This document shows positions 22,419 to 32,189 of a DNA stretch of 64,000 bases, in pieces. A program made the translations under genes and the position numbers. The DNA is from Tragulus kanchil (Eukaryota > Chordata > Mammalia > Artiodactyla > Tragulidae), in assembly GCA_022376925.1 (NCBI GenBank), contig JAIOJX010000032.1:201620939-201684938 (forward strand), written 5' to 3'. Numbering within the stretch: the first letter of the stretch is position 1; every line of letters starts with the position of its first letter. Under the pieces are notes generated by a model. It searched no databases and was not told where the DNA came from. It worked only from the letters and a program-made list of their open reading frames with translations.

Positions 22419-22622
22419 GTCAGTCACTCAGTTGTGTCTGACTCTTTTGTACCCGATGGACTGTAGGTCACTAGGCTCCTTTGTCCATGGAATCCTCTAG
22501 GTAAGAACACTGGACTGCATTGCCACTCCCTTCTCCAGGAGATCTTCCCAACCCAGGGATCGAACCTGGGTCTCCCGCATTACAGGTGGATTCTTCACCA
22601 TCTGAGCAACCAGGGAAGCCCA
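22410..22622 (-). mobile_element. BovA2-type SINE
   Basis: Reverse orientation: gtcagtcactcagttgtgtc and actcttttgtacccgatgg, then ccttctccaggagatcttcc, cagggatcgaacctgggtct and ends ccagggaagccc. This fused architecture is characteristic of ruminant genomes and is a main reason for the host call. Confidence 0.9.
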
Positions 22623-22850
22623 GCTGATCATTTTATACAACAATAAAAAACGAACACAAATACTTCAAATACGTAGGAGAAGGCTTTAAAAAAAAAATTC
22701 AGTACCACTCATAATTTAGTGAACAAAGACTGAAGAGCTTCACTGCATTACAAATTTATATATGTCAATATGCTTTGACAAAAAAAATAATAAATTAAGA
22801 AATGAGAGGATAACATTGCTTTTAAAAAAAAACAAAAAGATAATACTCAC

Positions 22851-22909
22851 AAAAGGAACAGTGCACTTTCGTATATGGCCAAATTGTGCAAAGTGTTCTC
22901 TCAGCTCAC
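22851..22909 (-). CDS. SLIRP: SLIRP exon 2 (RRM first half)
   Basis: Minus strand: a cttatacag acceptor and gtgagt donor around 59 bases. The first two bases complete Ser33 and the rest encode ELREHFAQFGHIRKCTVPF in phase 0 to exon 3. HFAQFGHIRKC is the RRM alpha1-beta2 region. It joins exon 1 (24526) and exon 3 without any frame break. Confidence 0.95.
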
Positions 22910-23524
22910 CTGTATAAGAGAAAACATAACAAGAGGGTTTTTTTTTTTTTAAGTTACTGTTTTATCCTCCATCCTACATTGAGACAGAAACCCCACACTC
23001 CTAGTGAACAGGTGCTAGTTTGTATTTCTTTACAGCTTTTAGACCTAGGAAATAGCTCTGGTATTGATTATAATAAAGCTGTAGTGTACTAGATTTGAGG
23101 AGCTGATGGGGGAAGAAGGACGTGAGCAGATAACTGACTGTAGTCTTCATCCCCAGCAAATACTGAGCCTTCACCATACCAGGTACTGTGCTAAGTACAT
23201 GAATTAAAATCTCTGTGAGAAAATCACACAAAAAACAGTTAAATGATGACAATACTGTGTGTTAATAGCTTTATTAGAGATTTCCAAATAAAGCCTCAGT
23301 TTCATGAATATCTGCAAATGTGTTCATGGATTTTGACATTTTGGTGAGCAAATGTAAAAACCTTAACTCAAAAAAAAAAAAAAAACCTTAATTCAAAACT
23401 GCAGCTGACAAACAGCAATATTGGTGAGAGATTTCAGATTTCAGTACTGATTACTCCCATCTCTCTATTTCCAGCCTATGCCTCAACCATGAGCTTCAAT
23501 TTTTGTAATCATGTGACAAAGATC

Positions 23525-23720
23525 ATTTACTGAGTACTTACTCTGTATTGAGCACAAGTCTAAGCATTTATATTTACATATAAATTCATTTAATCCAATC
23601 AACAATTGGATTCAAAGGTATTACAGAATCCTTTTTATGGGTGATGAAACAGAGGCACAGTGGTGAGCCCTTCTTTTTACCCTCATCACCTTCTCTTGGA
23701 TCACACAACTACCAAACCGT
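23525..23720 (-). mobile_element. MIR SINE
   Basis: MIR-like series: tttactgagtacttactctg, agcacaagtctaagcattta, ttatgggtgatgaaacagag. Strand is uncertain because the element is diverged. Confidence 0.55.
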
Positions 23721-24136
23721 CAAGGTGGAATTCTAACCCAAAGAGAGCGGCTTCGGACGTGCATTTCTCAAGAGATACACAACGTTCTCTGCCCAACTAA
23801 CAAAGAACTCATAGGTTTCTCAAACTGAACATATTCACACTTTACTCCTCATCTTTCGATCTGTTTCTCCTGCATCCCAATCACCAAATTCACAACGTTA
23901 AAAATCTGGAGACTATCTGTCCCTTTACCCATTTAAGCCATCCCGAAAATCTATCGATTTTCTTTGGTTAACAGAGTTGATCTAACCCCTCCTTCTATCA
24001 CTATCCTTAAGTCCTCCCTTGTGAACTAAACTACTGAAATTATCTCAACACTTTAAATCCATCCTCCATAATGCAGTCATAATAATCCCTTCTAAACCAT
24101 AAATCGTAAAAGTTTCCAAATAATTAAACCTTTAGG

Positions 24137-24290
24137 GACTTCCCTGGCGGTCCAGTGGTTGGGACTCTGTTCTTCTAATGCAGGGGGCCCAGGTTTGATC
24201 CCTGGTCAGGGAACTAGATCTCACGTGCCACAACTAAGACCCAGTGCAGCCAAAGATAAATAAAGCAATAATTTAAAAACAAAACAAAAA
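24137..24290 (+). mobile_element. CHR-type SINE
   Basis: gacttccctggcggtccagt head, ggtttgatccctggtcaggg B-box region and a gcagccaaagataaataaag tail with A-rich end. 5'-end intact, 3'-short version. Confidence 0.8.
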
Positions 24291-24525
24291 AACCCTTTAA
24301 ACTCCGAAAGGCTGAAGACCGTGAATGTGTGCCCCAAAAGCTCAAAGAGGGCATCCCTAAATGGCTAATTACAAAGAAAATTTCTTTCTACTCACTGGCT
24401 TGCTCAAGAGTACGTTCAGCCTCCTTAACCTAGCCACCACGCTGATTTAAGTGCTTCGCAGAAAGCAAGGCTTTTCAGGACTGCTTGGAACTAAAAATTC
24501 CGCTCTTACTACATTTCCAACTCAC

Positions 24526-24622
24526 TTGCGGCCGCGGTCCAGGGAATTTTTCTGACGAACGCAATTGGCCGGCCAATATTTGTACGCAGCGCCACAGCTC
24601 CCCTCGCTGCGGACGCGGCCAT
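24526..24622 (-). CDS. SLIRP: SLIRP exon 1 (start of SLIRP)
   Basis: ATG at 24622-24620 on the minus strand. It encodes [17 protein letters not shown] then [15 protein letters not shown], ending in the first base of Ser33 with a gtgagt donor. IAFVRKIPW is the RNP2/beta1 strand of the single RRM; Arg24 is kept and Lys25 replaces the Arg I recall in human. The N-terminus is rich in Ala, Arg and Ser with no acidic residue, suiting a mitochondrial targeting signal. Upstream codons are also open (no stop until beyond 24766), but this ATG matches the family start. Total protein 111 aa over four exons; human is 109. Confidence 0.95.
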
Positions 24623-24625
24623 CTT
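24615..24625 (-). promoter_or_regulatory. YY1-type motif over the SLIRP start
   Basis: Minus strand AAGATGGCCGC, a close match to the AAGATGGCGGC consensus, whose ATG is the SLIRP start codon. Confidence 0.65.
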
Positions 24626-24662
24626 TACATCGAAGAACCTCCAGAGGCCTGAGGTCGTGACC

Positions 24663-24706
24663 CCGGAAGGGCCTGCCGGATCCGGAGCACGGAAATCAAC
24701 TTCCGG
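24663..24706. promoter_or_regulatory. Paired inverted ETS/GABP sites
   Basis: CCGGAAG (24663-24669, plus) and ACTTCCGG (24699-24706, i.e. CCGGAAGT on minus) lie about 30 bp apart between the divergent starts. Confidence 0.65.
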
Positions 24707-24729
24707 GTCAGAGGAGGCCAAGTGGCGAG

Positions 24730-24912
24730 ATGGGTAAGATGGCGGCGGCCATGGATTCCGTGGCAAGGCTCGCGGCAGAGCCTGGGGAGGACGCCTTTCG
24801 AAAACTTTTCCGCTTCTACCGGCAGAGCCGACCTGGAACCGCAGATTTGGGAGGGGTTATTGACTTTTCGGCGGCCCACGCAGCTCGGGGCATGGGGCCT
24901 GGTGCCCACAAG
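24730..24912 (+). CDS. ALKBH1: ALKBH1 exon 1 (start of ALKBH1)
   Basis: ATG at 24730-24732, gtaagc donor after 24912; 61 codons in phase 0. It begins [19 protein letters not shown] and continues [20 protein letters not shown] to [11 protein letters not shown]. Met1 is chosen over Met4 because MGKM matches the family. ALKBH1 is an Fe(II)/2-oxoglutarate dioxygenase of the AlkB family that acts on tRNA m1A58 and on m5C34 of mitochondrial tRNA-Met; other substrates have been claimed. The spliced protein assembled from the best copy of each exon has 389 residues, the human length. Confidence 0.96.
24736..24746 (+). promoter_or_regulatory. YY1-type motif at the ALKBH1 start
   Basis: AAGATGGCGGC, a perfect match to the YY1 consensus, containing the fourth codon (Met4) of ALKBH1. 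Confidence 0.7.
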
Positions 24913-24944
24913 GTAAGCAGAGGAGCAGCGCTCTCAGGAGCGAT

Positions 24945-25072
24945 GGGCTTAGTAGTAGTGGCAGCTGGACTTAGTGACCTCACGCTTGTGAAATCTTCCC
25001 GGACCAGGACTTGAATCCTTGTTCTCCTGCCTTGGCAGGCGGAGTCAACAACAGGACCATCAGAGAAGTCCC
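24945..25072 (-). mobile_element. CHR-type SINE fragment close to ALKBH1 exon 1
   Basis: cttcccggaccaggacttga, ctgccttggcaggcggag and accatcagagaagtccc: inverted CHR head and body, inserted about 30-40 bp downstream of the exon 1 donor. Confidence 0.7.
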
Positions 25073-26129
25073 ATGGGATAACTTTAAAATGCAAGGAAAC
25101 CTTTTTAGACCCTTTAAAAAGCGTAGTTTATAAGTAATTAACAATGGTTGAAAGTTATGAGTTTCAAAAAAAAAGTTAGAAGTTTTAATTTGAAGTTTCA
25201 TCTAAAAGAGAGCAATTGTGTTTCTTTTAGCAAACAGAATTCCCAGTGTTTTATTGAAACGTTTTTTTCTGACTGGAGCACTCACCCTCCCCAGCCTGGT
25301 GTTCTTCTGCGTACTGAAAAAGGTGAACAACTTGAGAGTTGTGGGTTAAGTTTTATCTGGGGCATAATTAGGACTGCAGCCTGGGAGGCAGCACCCCGGA
25401 TAACTCTCAGAGACGGCTCCAAAGAGGCAGCAGAAGGAAGTTCAATATATAAGATTTTGAGAAGGTGGCATTTAATATCATTAAACAGTCATTTTACAAA
25501 GGGTCTTCAGTTAATTATGAGGATCTGATGTCACCATGAGGAGGTATAGTGCTTTTCTAAATATGAGGAAATGCAAGAATTGAAATAATAAAATCTGTTC
25601 TTAAAAGCATCCACCTATCTAAAGACCTGCCCACCACATTCCCTGGAGCACAAAGTGCCTCTACCCAACCCTGGTCTCCGTCAGGGGGTATTAAAGGTTA
25701 GCAGCTCTCCACAGCACAGAGTCTGGTCTCTGCAGAGGCAGAGCACAAATGTCTTTGTTGTCCAGTCATTGGCAATGTAATTAGTAAATGCCAATTTGTA
25801 GCTGACACTTCAAAGCTCTGCTTAAACACCAAGTGTGTTCAGGTTCCTCAGAAGCATTCTTGTTAGCCCTAACCAAAGTAAATAGCATTGTGACTCAAGG
25901 TATTCCATATACCAAACACCGTTCATAATTCAGAGTCTTACACAAAATCACTACGATGTGATACCATAGGAAAAGATAGTTTTAAAAGCCAAAGTTAGTC
26001 TGCTTCTCATCACTGCTTCAGTTTTTGTGTAGTTCTATTGTGTTTATCAGTAAGTAGAGGGGGAAACTGAGGTTCTAAGAAGTTAAGTGACTTATCTAAG
26101 TCTTCCATCAAGTAAGTGGTAGAACTGAG

Positions 26130-26355
26130 TTTGTTGTTGTTTTTGTTGTTCAGTCTCTTTAGTAGCATCTGACTCTTTGCAGCCCCATGGACTCCACTAT
26201 CTTGGAGTTTGCTCAAATTCATGACCTTTGAGTCAGTGATGCTACTAATCATCTCATCCTCTGCTGCCCCCAAGAGCTGGCTCTTGGCATCAAATGGCCA
26301 AAGTACTGGAATTTCAGCATCAGTTCTTCCAGTGAATATTCAGGGTTGATTTAGG
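26130..26355 (-). mobile_element. BovB LINE 3' fragment
   Basis: ttgttgttcagtctctttag, tctttgcagccccatggact, gtgatgctactaatcatctc and gcatcagttcttccagtgaa are reverse-complement BovB landmarks. Confidence 0.8.
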
Positions 26356-26384
26356 ACCCCAAATTATGGGGGAAGGGGGGGTCC

Positions 26385-26460
26385 TAAATATATATGTGTA
26401 CATATATATATATGAGTGACATATATGATTATATATTCTGATAGACATATATATATCAGA
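26385..26460. repeat. AT-rich dinucleotide microsatellite
   Basis: Interrupted tatata/gtgtac tracts (tatatatgtgtacatatata and similar) follow a G run at 26371-26381. Confidence 0.8.
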
Positions 26461-26541
26461 AATGCCTCTAGAGGTTTGAGATTCTCAGAGTTAACCTGTG
26501 AAGTAGCTTTAGCCTGCTGACTTCTGTTTCCTTCCTGCCAG

Positions 26542-26650
26542 GTGGTCAAGTCTCAGCTCAGTGTGTCCTCAGTCAGTGACCATGATGCATTCAGAGCAGG
26601 ACTTCAGCCAGTCAGCACGTGGCGAGCCTATGGACTCGAGGGATATCCTG
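26542..26650 (+). CDS. ALKBH1: ALKBH1 exon 2
   Basis: A cctgccag acceptor and gtgagt donor enclose 109 bases, phase 0 in, phase 1 out: VVKSQLSVSSVSDHDAFRAG then LQPVSTWRAYGLEGYP, residues 62-97, with one base of Gly98. It lies in the N-terminal region that is ahead of the dioxygenase core. Single copy, intact. Confidence 0.95.
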
Positions 26651-27650
26651 GTGAGTTCATTTGAGCTCAGAAGGCAAAAATCACTGAGTCATTTGACTGG
26701 TTTTGGAGAAGGAGCTATAAGCAAATAGACAAGCAAGAAAACTAAATACACAGATATTCCACTCCCAAACCCTCTCCTGAGTTCTTCCTTGTCTAAGATG
26801 TCCATTTGTGTGGTATTCCTAAAGAATAGAACAGGAGTCAATAATGCTTGCTTTATAGTGAAGGAAGGACAAACCTGATACAAATGAAAATTAGAACACC
26901 GACCGCATGCTCCCTGCCACAGCTCTCAACATCTGGCGGAAGAAGCACTTTGAATTGATAGAGTAACTCATCATGTTCACTCCAATCACAAAATCCCTAC
27001 ATTTGCAAATGTTGTAAAAACTTAAAAAACTTGTTAATCATCAAGGCTGAACTTTTCAAAAGAGAATTACAATTAATGAGATCAAAAGTTCTAAAAGGCT
27101 AAATAATCTAGACTTTTGAACTTCAGTGGTGTCAGGTAGTTCACTTTACAGATAGAGAAATTAAGATAATAATAAAAAGTGAGTAATCTTTCTAACCTTT
27201 TTAATAGGTTCATGAGCCATCGTAAATTAATTGTCATTAACTACTAAAAAAATATATAAATGCCTTATTTGGCCAGATGATCTTTTATCTCTCCATCCTG
27301 TTTCTAGAGGTCATAAAGTTAACATTGCACTTGTGGTTTCAATATGAGTGAAAGGAAGAGAAGTTCATTAAAAAATTAATTTTTGTTATTCCAAAAGCCA
27401 GGTTTATGTCATAGCTATTAATACATTATGGCCACTGAACTGTATATGTTGATATCATGGGAAGGGGTAACAACTTTCACACTTTTGCCAAAGACCTCCT
27501 GCACTTTTGTATCTGAAGTCACAAAGCACACAGTTGAGAGGTGCCTTTTACATATGACAGTATTGCTCTTCGTGCATTTGAGTAAATGAGCATTCATCAG
27601 TGTTCTGTGTACCTTTTATTCTTTTCTTTTTTTTCAGATTTCTTTTGTTT

Positions 27651-27747
27651 GGGCTTCCCTGGCGGTCCAGTGGGTAAAGAGTAAAGATGGATGAAAATAC
27701 ATAAACAAAAAATCAATAAAAGAGGCCAAAATTAAAAAAAAAAAAAG
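27651..27747 (+). mobile_element. Internally deleted S-family SINE (copy at 28791)
   Basis: The ggcttccctggcggtccagt head runs through gtgggtaaagagt straight into taaagatggatgaaaatac and the tail; about 170 bases of body are missing. It still has its target-site duplication AGATTTCTTTTGTTTG / AGATTTCTCTTGTTTG (27635-27650, and right after the A run), so the deleted form is a genuine insertion. Confidence 0.9.
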
Positions 27748-27774
27748 AAAGATTTCTCTTGTTTGCCTCTAGGT

Positions 27775-28012
27775 CATCGTTTATTTTTCATCCATCTTTA
27801 TTCTTTGGCATGTGTGGGCCTCCCATCGCAGTGGCCTCTCTCCCTGCAGAACATTGGCTCTGGGCGCAGGCGGTCCAAAACAATGGCTCATAATTGGACA
27901 CACCAGCCCAGCCGTTCCTCAGCACGTGGGATCTTCCCGGGCCAGGGATCAAACTAGTGCCCCTTGCACTGCAAGGCAGACTCTTTACCCATTGGACGAT
28001 CGAGGAAGCCCT
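27775..28012 (-). mobile_element. S-family SINE (agt subfamily; copy at 28915)
   Basis: Reverse orientation, from ttttcatccatctttattct to ggacgatcgaggaagccct, with the aaagagtctgcc diagnostic. It lies about 30 bp after the deleted plus-strand copy, forming an inverted pair. Confidence 0.88.
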
Positions 28013-28059
28013 CTTTTTTTTTAACCTTGCATTTGTCTACTCAACATTCTCATCTTTAT

Positions 28060-28345
28060 TTTTTCTTTCTTTATTTTTGGCTATTCTGGGTTTTCACTGC
28101 TACCACAGGCTCTTCTCTAATTGCAGGGAGTGGGGGCTGCTCTCTAGTTGAGGTGAGCAGGCTTCCTGCTGCGGTGACTTTTCTTGTGGAACTCGGACTC
28201 TAGGGCTCACAGGCTTCAGCAGTTGCGGCACTGGAGTCAGTAGTTGCAGCTCTGAGGCTCTAGAGCACAGGCTCAGTCGTCGTGGCTCACGCTGTCTCCT
28301 GCATTGGCAGGCGAACTCTTTACCATTTGGCTACTGGGAGAAGCC
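28060..28345 (-). mobile_element. CHR-type SINE (copies at about 29200 and partly 30524)
   Basis: Reverse orientation: ttggctattctgggttttca, ttgcagggagtgggggctgc, gcattggcaggcgaactctt and ggctactgggagaagcccc. Present in full twice through D10 and a third time in part through D11. Confidence 0.85.
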
Positions 28346-29854
28346 CCGCCTTTTATTCTTGAAGGCAGCCCTTTACCTTTCAGGCCTCACTCCTGTCTTC
28401 ACAGCCGGTTGTCTGTTGCTGTGCCTTCCTCCCTTAACAAATTGTTCAGACCACAAAGTTACCATTGCACTTGTGGTTTCAATATGAGTGAAAGGAAGAG
28501 AAGTTCATTAAAAAATTAATTTTTGTTATTCCAAAAGCCAGGTTTATGTCATAGCTATTAATACATTATGGCCACTGAACTGTATATGTTGATATCATGG
28601 GAAGGGGTAACAACTTTCACACTTTTGCCAAAGACCTCCTGCACTTTTGTATCTGAAGTCACAAAGCACACAGTTGAGAGGTGCCTTTTACATATGACAG
28701 TATTGCTCTTCGTGCATTTGAGTAAATGAGCATTCATCAGTGTTCTGTGTACCTTTTATTCTTTTCTTTTTTTTCAGATTTCTTTTGTTTGGGCTTCCCT
28801 GGCGGTCCAGTGGGTAAAGAGTAAAGATGGATGAAAATACATAAACAAAAAATCAATAAAAGAGGCCAAAATTAAAAAAAAAAAAAGAAAGATTTCTCTT
28901 GTTTGCCTCTAGGTCATCGTTTATTTTTCATCCATCTTTATTCTTTGGCATGTGTGGGCCTCCCATCGCAGTGGCCTCTCTCGCTGCAGAACATTGGCTC
29001 TGGGCGCAGGCGGTCCAAAACAATGGCTCATAATTGGACACACCAGCCCAGCCGTTCCTCAGCACGTGGGATCTTCCCGGGCCAGGGATCAAACTAGTGC
29101 CCCTTGCACTGCAAGGCAGACTCTTTACCCATTGGACGATCGAGGAAGCCCTCTTTTTTTTTAACCTTGCATTTGTCTACTCAACATTCTCATCTTTATT
29201 TTTTCTTTCTTTATTTTTGGCTATTCTGGGTTTTCACTGCTACCACAGGCTCTTCTCTAATTGCAGGGAGTGGGGGCTGCTCTCTAGTTGAGGTGAGCAG
29301 GCTTCCTGCTGCGGTGACTTTTCTTGTGGAACTCGGACTCTAGGGCTCACAGGCTTCAGCAGTTGCGGCACTGGAGTCAGTAGTTGCAGCTCTGAGGCTC
29401 TAGAGCACAGGCTCAGTCGTCGTGGCTCACGCTGTCTCCTGCATTGGCAGGCGAACTCTTTACCATTTGGCTACTGGGAGAAGCCCCGCCTTTTATTCTT
29501 GAAGGCAGCCCTTTACCTTTCAGGCCTCACTCCTGTCTTCACAGCCGGTTGTCTGTTGCTGTGCCTTCCTCCCTTAACAAATTGTTCAGACCACAAAGTT
29601 ACCAGCCCCAGTTTGGTTTTCTGTTGTCCAGGTTGTACCATAGGCATACCTCATTTTATTGTGCTTCACATTGTTTTGTTTTTTACAAACTGCAGTTTGT
29701 GGCAACCCTGCATTAAGCCTGTTTGACACCGTTTTTCCAACAACATTTGCTCACTTTGTATGTCACATTTTGATAATTCTCACAATATTTTAAACCCTCC
29801 ACTAGCAAAAAGGTTACAGCTTACTAAATGCTCAGGTGATGGTTAGCATTTCCC

Positions 29855-30058
29855 AGCATTGTTGTTTAGCAGCCACTCAGTCGTGTCTTCTTTGTAACCC
29901 TATGGACTGCAGCACACCAGGCTTTCCTATCCTTCACCATCTCCCAGTGTTTGCTCATACTCATGTCCATGGAGTCAGTGATGCCATCCAACCATCTCAT
30001 CCTCTGTCATTCCCGTCTCTGCCTGTCTTCAGTCTTTCCCACATCAGGCTCTGTCTTT
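29855..30058 (-). mobile_element. BovB LINE 3' fragment (copy at 31014-31215)
   Basis: ccactcagtcgtgtcttctt, aaccctatggactgcagcac, ccatggagtcagtgatgcca and accatctcatcctctgtcat are BovB in reverse orientation. Duplicated by D11, with one C lost in copy 2 (attcccgtctc versus attccgtctc). Confidence 0.85.
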
Positions 30059-30085
30059 CAGCATTATTTTATATAATTCAAATAA

Positions 30086-30353
30086 TTTTTTTTTTTTTTT
30101 TTGGCCACTTCCATTGATCTTCCATCTATTTATCTTTGTTCTTTGGCTCACGTCGGCCCCCCATCGCAGTGGCCCCTCTCATCTCAGAGCACCGGCTCCA
30201 GGTGCATGCACTCCAAGAGCTCCAGCTCGGTAGTTGGACACATCGGTCCAGCTGCTCTGCGGCATATGGGATCTTCCCAGGTCAGGGATCCAACCGGCGC
30301 CCCTTGCACTGCAAGGTGGTATCCTTACTCACTGGACCACCAGGGAAGGCCCC
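30086..30353 (-). mobile_element. S-family SINE, gac subfamily (copy at about 31244-31510)
   Basis: Poly-T leader, ggccacttccattgatcttc tail and inverse head accaccagggaaggccc. Target-site duplication TCAAATAA at 30078-30085 and 30354-30361. Confidence 0.9.
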
Positions 30354-31739
30354 TCAAATAAATAAAATTTTTAATTGAAGTATATTCATTACTTTTTAGA
30401 CACATGCTATTGCATAGGTAATAGAGTACAGTATAGTATAATCTTTATATGCACTTGGAGACAAAAAATTCAATTCAGTTCAAGCCAGTTACAGTAGTGG
30501 CTTTGTGCACGCTGGTCAGTCCTGCGGCACTGGAGTCAGTAGTTGCAGCTCTGAGGCTCTAGAGCACAGGCTCAGTCGTCGTGGCTCACGCTGTCTCCTG
30601 CATTGGCAGGCGAACTCTTTACCATTTGGCTACTGGGAGAAGCCCCGCCTTTTATTCTTGAAGGCAGCCCTTTACCTTTCAGGCCTCACTCCTGTCTTCA
30701 CAGCCGGTTGTCTGTTGCTGTGCCTTCCTCCCTTAACAAATTGTTCAGACCACAAAGTTACCAGCCCCAGTTTGGTTTTCTGTTGTCCAGGTTGTACCAT
30801 AGGCATACCTCATTTTATTGTGCTTCACATTGTTTTGTTTTTTACAAACTGCAGTTTGTGGCAACCCTGCATTAAGCCTGTTTGACACCGTTTTTCCAAC
30901 AACATTTGCTCACTTTGTATGTCACATTTTGATAATTCTCACAATATTTTAAACCCTCCACTAGCAAAAAGGTTACAGCTTACTAAATGCTCAGGTGATG
31001 GTTAGCATTTCCCAGCATTGTTGTTTAGCAGCCACTCAGTCGTGTCTTCTTTGTAACCCTATGGACTGCAGCACACCAGGCTTTCCTATCCTTCACCATC
31101 TCCCAGTGTTTGCTCATACTCATGTCCATGGAGTCAGTGATGCCATCCAACCATCTCATCCTCTGTCATTCCGTCTCTGCCTGTCTTCAGTCTTTCCCAC
31201 ATCAGGCTCTGTCTTTCAGCATTATTTTATATAATTCAAATAATTTTTTTTTTTTTTTTTGGCCACTTCCATTGATCTTCCATCTATTTATCTTTGTTCT
31301 TTGGCTCACGTCGGCCCCCCATCGCAGTGGCCCCTCTCATCTCAGAGCACCGGCTCCAGGTGCATGCACTCCAAGAGCTCCAGCTCGGTAGTTGGACACA
31401 TCGGTCCAGCTGCTCTGCGGCATATGGGATCTTCCCAGGTCAGGGATCCAACCGGCGCCCCTTGCACTGCAAGGTGGTATCCTTACTCACTGGACCACCA
31501 GGGAAGGCCCTCAAATAAATAAAATTTTTAATTGAAGTATATTCATTACTTTTTAGACACATGCTATTGCATAGGTAATAGAGTACAGTATAGTATAATC
31601 TTTATATGCACTTGGAGACAAAAAATTCAATTCAGTTCAAGCCAGTTACAGTAGTGGCTTTGTTGCAGTGGTCTGAAATCAAAGTGGAAGTATCCCTGAG
31701 GTATGCCTGTGCTTAACTATTCAGGGTTTTGTAAGAATC

Positions 31740-32189
31740 GCAAAGGCACGACGGACAGCAAGCTGTTAGGGAAGGAGCCCATTTGGGAAGAGTTCCCGGG
31801 CGAGATCCACAGGTCCAAGAGATGGGCCAGGGAAATTGCGCCCCAGAGATGGGACAAGGAGGTTTTATTAGAGAGGAAAGGGGAGAAAGAAAAAAGGGGA
31901 GAGGGATTCTTCAGAGCAGGCGCAGAAACGAAGTCTTTGTTTAAGCTAGGCGGGAAATTCAGTGATGAGTCTGCTGTCCTTGAGTTGTCTGTGGGCAGGA
32001 GGGTGTGCAGTTCTTGTTACTTTCTACACCTGGTGGACAATCTTCATGGCCAGGGCGAGCTTTTTATCGCCGGCCTTGAGACACTCCCAGGCGCAAGCAG
32101 ATCAGCAACCGGCCCTATGATGCTGACCCTTTAGGGCTGGGGAGTTTGCAACTGCCGTATTAACCCTTTAATAGCCCATAAACCTGACA
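31740..32189 (-). mobile_element. Solo LTR of an endogenous retrovirus
   Basis: A 450-bp element with TG...CA termini read on the minus strand, flanked by a perfect 5-bp target-site duplication GGTTT (31735-31739 and 32190-32194). On the minus strand it has a gataaaaag TATA-like box (near 32070) and an AATAAA signal (near 31865) in the correct U3-R-U5 order. There is no gag, pol or env next to it, so it is a solo LTR from recombination. A 143-codon plus-strand frame over it (31703-32134) is fortuitous. Family not identified. Confidence 0.85.

Larger units (their letters stand above)
15639..22850. other. SLIRP intron 2 (between exons 2 and 3)
   Basis: About 6-7 kb of intron, inflated by duplications D7, D8 and D9. 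It holds CHR-type SINEs in both orientations, an S-family SINE and a BovA2-type SINE. 17340-17930 is plain AT-rich intron with no recognisable element. No coding signal was seen other than the duplicate SLIRP exon 3. Confidence 0.8.
22910..24525. other. SLIRP intron 1
   Basis: About 1.6 kb of intron with a MIR and a CHR-type SINE. A long A run sits at about 23370-23386. No other gene is seen. Confidence 0.85.
24500..24930. promoter_or_regulatory. SLIRP/ALKBH1 bidirectional CpG-rich promoter
   Basis: The two start codons lie 107 bp apart, facing away from each other, in a sharply GC- and CpG-rich island in AT-rich surroundings, with no TATA box seen. Two ETS/GABP-type sites face each other: CCGGAAG at 24663-24669 and ACTTCCGG at 24699-24706. 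Each gene's start codon region is also a YY1-type motif (listed separately). Such TATA-less housekeeping architecture fits two genes of mitochondrial RNA biology sharing one control region; transcription start sites themselves cannot be read from sequence. Confidence 0.85.
24913..26541. other. ALKBH1 intron 1
   Basis: Contains an inverted CHR SINE, an LTR-like stretch at about 25340-25500 (antisense-style, family not certain; a related stretch lies at 39360-39420), a BovB fragment and an AT microsatellite. A 126-codon open frame at 25148-25528 has no recognisable content and is not supported as a gene. Confidence 0.8.
27314..29603 (+). repeat. Direct duplication D10 (period 1140)
   Basis: Copy 1 about 27314-28463, copy 2 about 28454-29603, joined at the short shared word aaagtta. 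Interior identity is near perfect; one substitution is visible (ctccctgcag at 27840 versus ctcgctgcag at 28980). It doubles an inverted pair of S-family SINEs and a CHR SINE. Confidence 0.92.
29365..31671 (+). repeat. Direct duplication D11 (period 1159)
   Basis: Copy 1 about 29365-30512, copy 2 about 30524-31671. Copy 1 ends in a degraded form of the sequence that copy 2 continues cleanly (ttgtgcacgctggtcag versus ttgttgcagtggtctg). Contains a BovB fragment and an S-family SINE. Confidence 0.9.

Noticed and set aside
25148..25528. 126-codon frame in ALKBH1 intron 1
   Set aside because: Partly LTR-like sequence and partly AT-rich intron; nothing recognisable in it.
31703..32134. 143-codon open frame in ALKBH1 intron 2
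   Set aside because: It lies antisense across a non-coding solo LTR; no retroviral or cellular domain is recognisable.
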